A stretch of DNA of 5,693 bases, from positions 12,206 to 17,898 of the forward strand of contig NVUO01000006.1 in NCBI GenBank assembly GCA_002733155.1. Reading direction: 5' to 3'. Origin of the DNA: Sulfurimonas sp. GTDB taxonomy: Bacteria > Campylobacterota > Campylobacteria > Campylobacterales > Sulfurimonadaceae. A program made the position numbers and the translations under genes. The notes under the pieces were generated by a model. It worked only from the letters and a program-made list of their open reading frames with translations, was not told the DNA's origin and searched no databases. Shown here piece after piece: positions 5,032-5,693 of this stretch. How positions within the stretch are numbered: the stretch's first letter is position 1; each line of letters starts with the position of its first letter.

Positions 5032-5693
5032 TCAAGGGGTATCCAATCTTGAATTTTTTTCAGCTATCCCACTCATATTAAATCTACGAGCCAACTCTTG
5101 TTTAATTCTATCTGGTGAGATATTTTTAACAGCTAAGGCTACAAGCACATGGTAGGTTAAATCCGCACACTCATAAATAATCTCAGTCTCGTCATCATCT
5201 TTATACGCAAATGAAAATTCACCAGCCTCCTCTACAACTTTTTTTAAAATTGTATTTTCACCTTTATGAATTAACTTAGCTGTCCATGATGTACTTGGAT
5301 CAGCATTTTTTCGTTCTTGAATTGTATGATAAAGAGTATCTATAACTCCATAAATAGCTTCAGAACTTACTTGAATTTCTGAGTTGACCTCACCAGTCTC
5401 TAGTTCAGTAAAAAAACATGAACTACGTCCAGTATGACAAGCTACACCCACCTGCTCTACTTTAATAAGTAAAGTATCGTTATCGCAGTCTATATTAAAA
5501 GAGTGAATAGTCTGAATATTTCCACTAGTCTCACCTTTTTTCCAGATACGTTGTTTACTTCTTGAAAAATAATGAGCTATCTTAGTTTTAAGAGAAAGCT
5601 CTAAGGCTTCTTTATTCATATATGCCATCATCAATACTTCATTATTGGCATTATCTTGAACTATTACTGGAAGAAGTTCAGACTTCTCCCAAT
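5032..5693 (-). CDS. hisIE: Bifunctional phosphoribosyl-AMP cyclohydrolase / phosphoribosyl-ATP pyrophosphatase (partial, start outside window)
   Basis: HisIE catalyses steps two and three of histidine synthesis in the cytoplasm: removal of pyrophosphate from PR-ATP (HisE part) and ring opening of PR-AMP (HisI part). The reading frame runs from the TGA at 5032-5034 to the right edge without interruption (219 residues seen). The residues just inside the edge, WEKSELLPVIVQD, belong to the HisI N-terminus, so the TTG at 5634 is not the start and only a few codons are missing. The HisI half shows SRSKQRIWKKGETSGN, DCDND and the metal-site cysteines at visible positions 69, 85 and 92, whose spacing (16 and 7) equals that of the characterised archaeal enzyme. 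The HisE half begins near visible residue 112 and carries KKVVEEAGEF with the acidic metal ligands and ECADLTYH. It leads a run with the two membrane-protein genes. Confidence 0.96.
   Translation of the reverse strand, partial: WEKSELLPVIVQDNANNEVLMMAYMNKEALELSLKTKIAHYFSRSKQRIWKKGETSGNIQTIHSFNIDCDNDTLLIKVEQVGVACHTGRSSCFFTELETGEVNSEIQVSSEAIYGVIDTLYHTIQERKNADPSTSWTAKLIHKGENTILKKVVEEAGEFSFAYKDDDETEIIYECADLTYHVLVALAVKNISPDRIKQELARRFNMSGIAEKNSRLDTP

Noticed and set aside
5032..5634. hisIE starting at TTG 5634
   Set aside because: The frame upstream encodes conserved HisI N-terminal sequence (LLPVIVQD) up to the window edge, so the gene is cut by the edge.

Overview
The window is an AT-rich, gene-dense bacterial segment that looks chromosomal and housekeeping in character. 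The protein families, the AT-rich codon use, the strong TATAAT-type -10 element without a clear -35, and a pair of DUF2393-like membrane proteins next to hisIE suggest a Campylobacterota (epsilonproteobacterial) genome, probably close to Sulfurimonas, Arcobacter or a relative. This assignment comes from recalled family resemblance, not from a database search.

Left part, + strand (1-3829): the 3' half of trxB (thioredoxin reductase); a 67-bp gap with a small perfect hairpin; dapB (lysine/diaminopimelate biosynthesis); a 215-bp intergenic region holding a probable promoter and an unusually structured leader; purF (first committed step of purine synthesis, iron-sulfur type with a short propeptide and a TTG start); and a YhcC/YtqA-type radical SAM gene whose ATG overlaps the purF stop codon by one base. 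trxB and dapB may be read together. purF and the radical SAM gene look like a separate two-gene operon driven from the promoter near 1392.

Middle (3830-3959): a convergent intergenic region with a more GC-rich patch. It contains an 8-bp perfect inverted repeat around a structured core and resembles a small dispersed intergenic repeat. It may also separate the two convergent transcription units.

Right part, - strand (5693 down to 3960): hisIE, cut by the right window edge, then two small two-TM proteins of the DUF2393 type that overlap each other by ATGA and lie 14 bp after hisIE. This is a compact three-gene operon. The two DUF2393-like proteins look like diverged tandem paralogues with a membrane hairpin and a periplasmic beta-rich domain. 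Their role is unknown.

No mobile element, CRISPR array, tRNA or rRNA was seen. The least explained parts are the purF leader, the tandem membrane-protein pair, the radical SAM partner of purF and the repeat-like element at 3881-3925.
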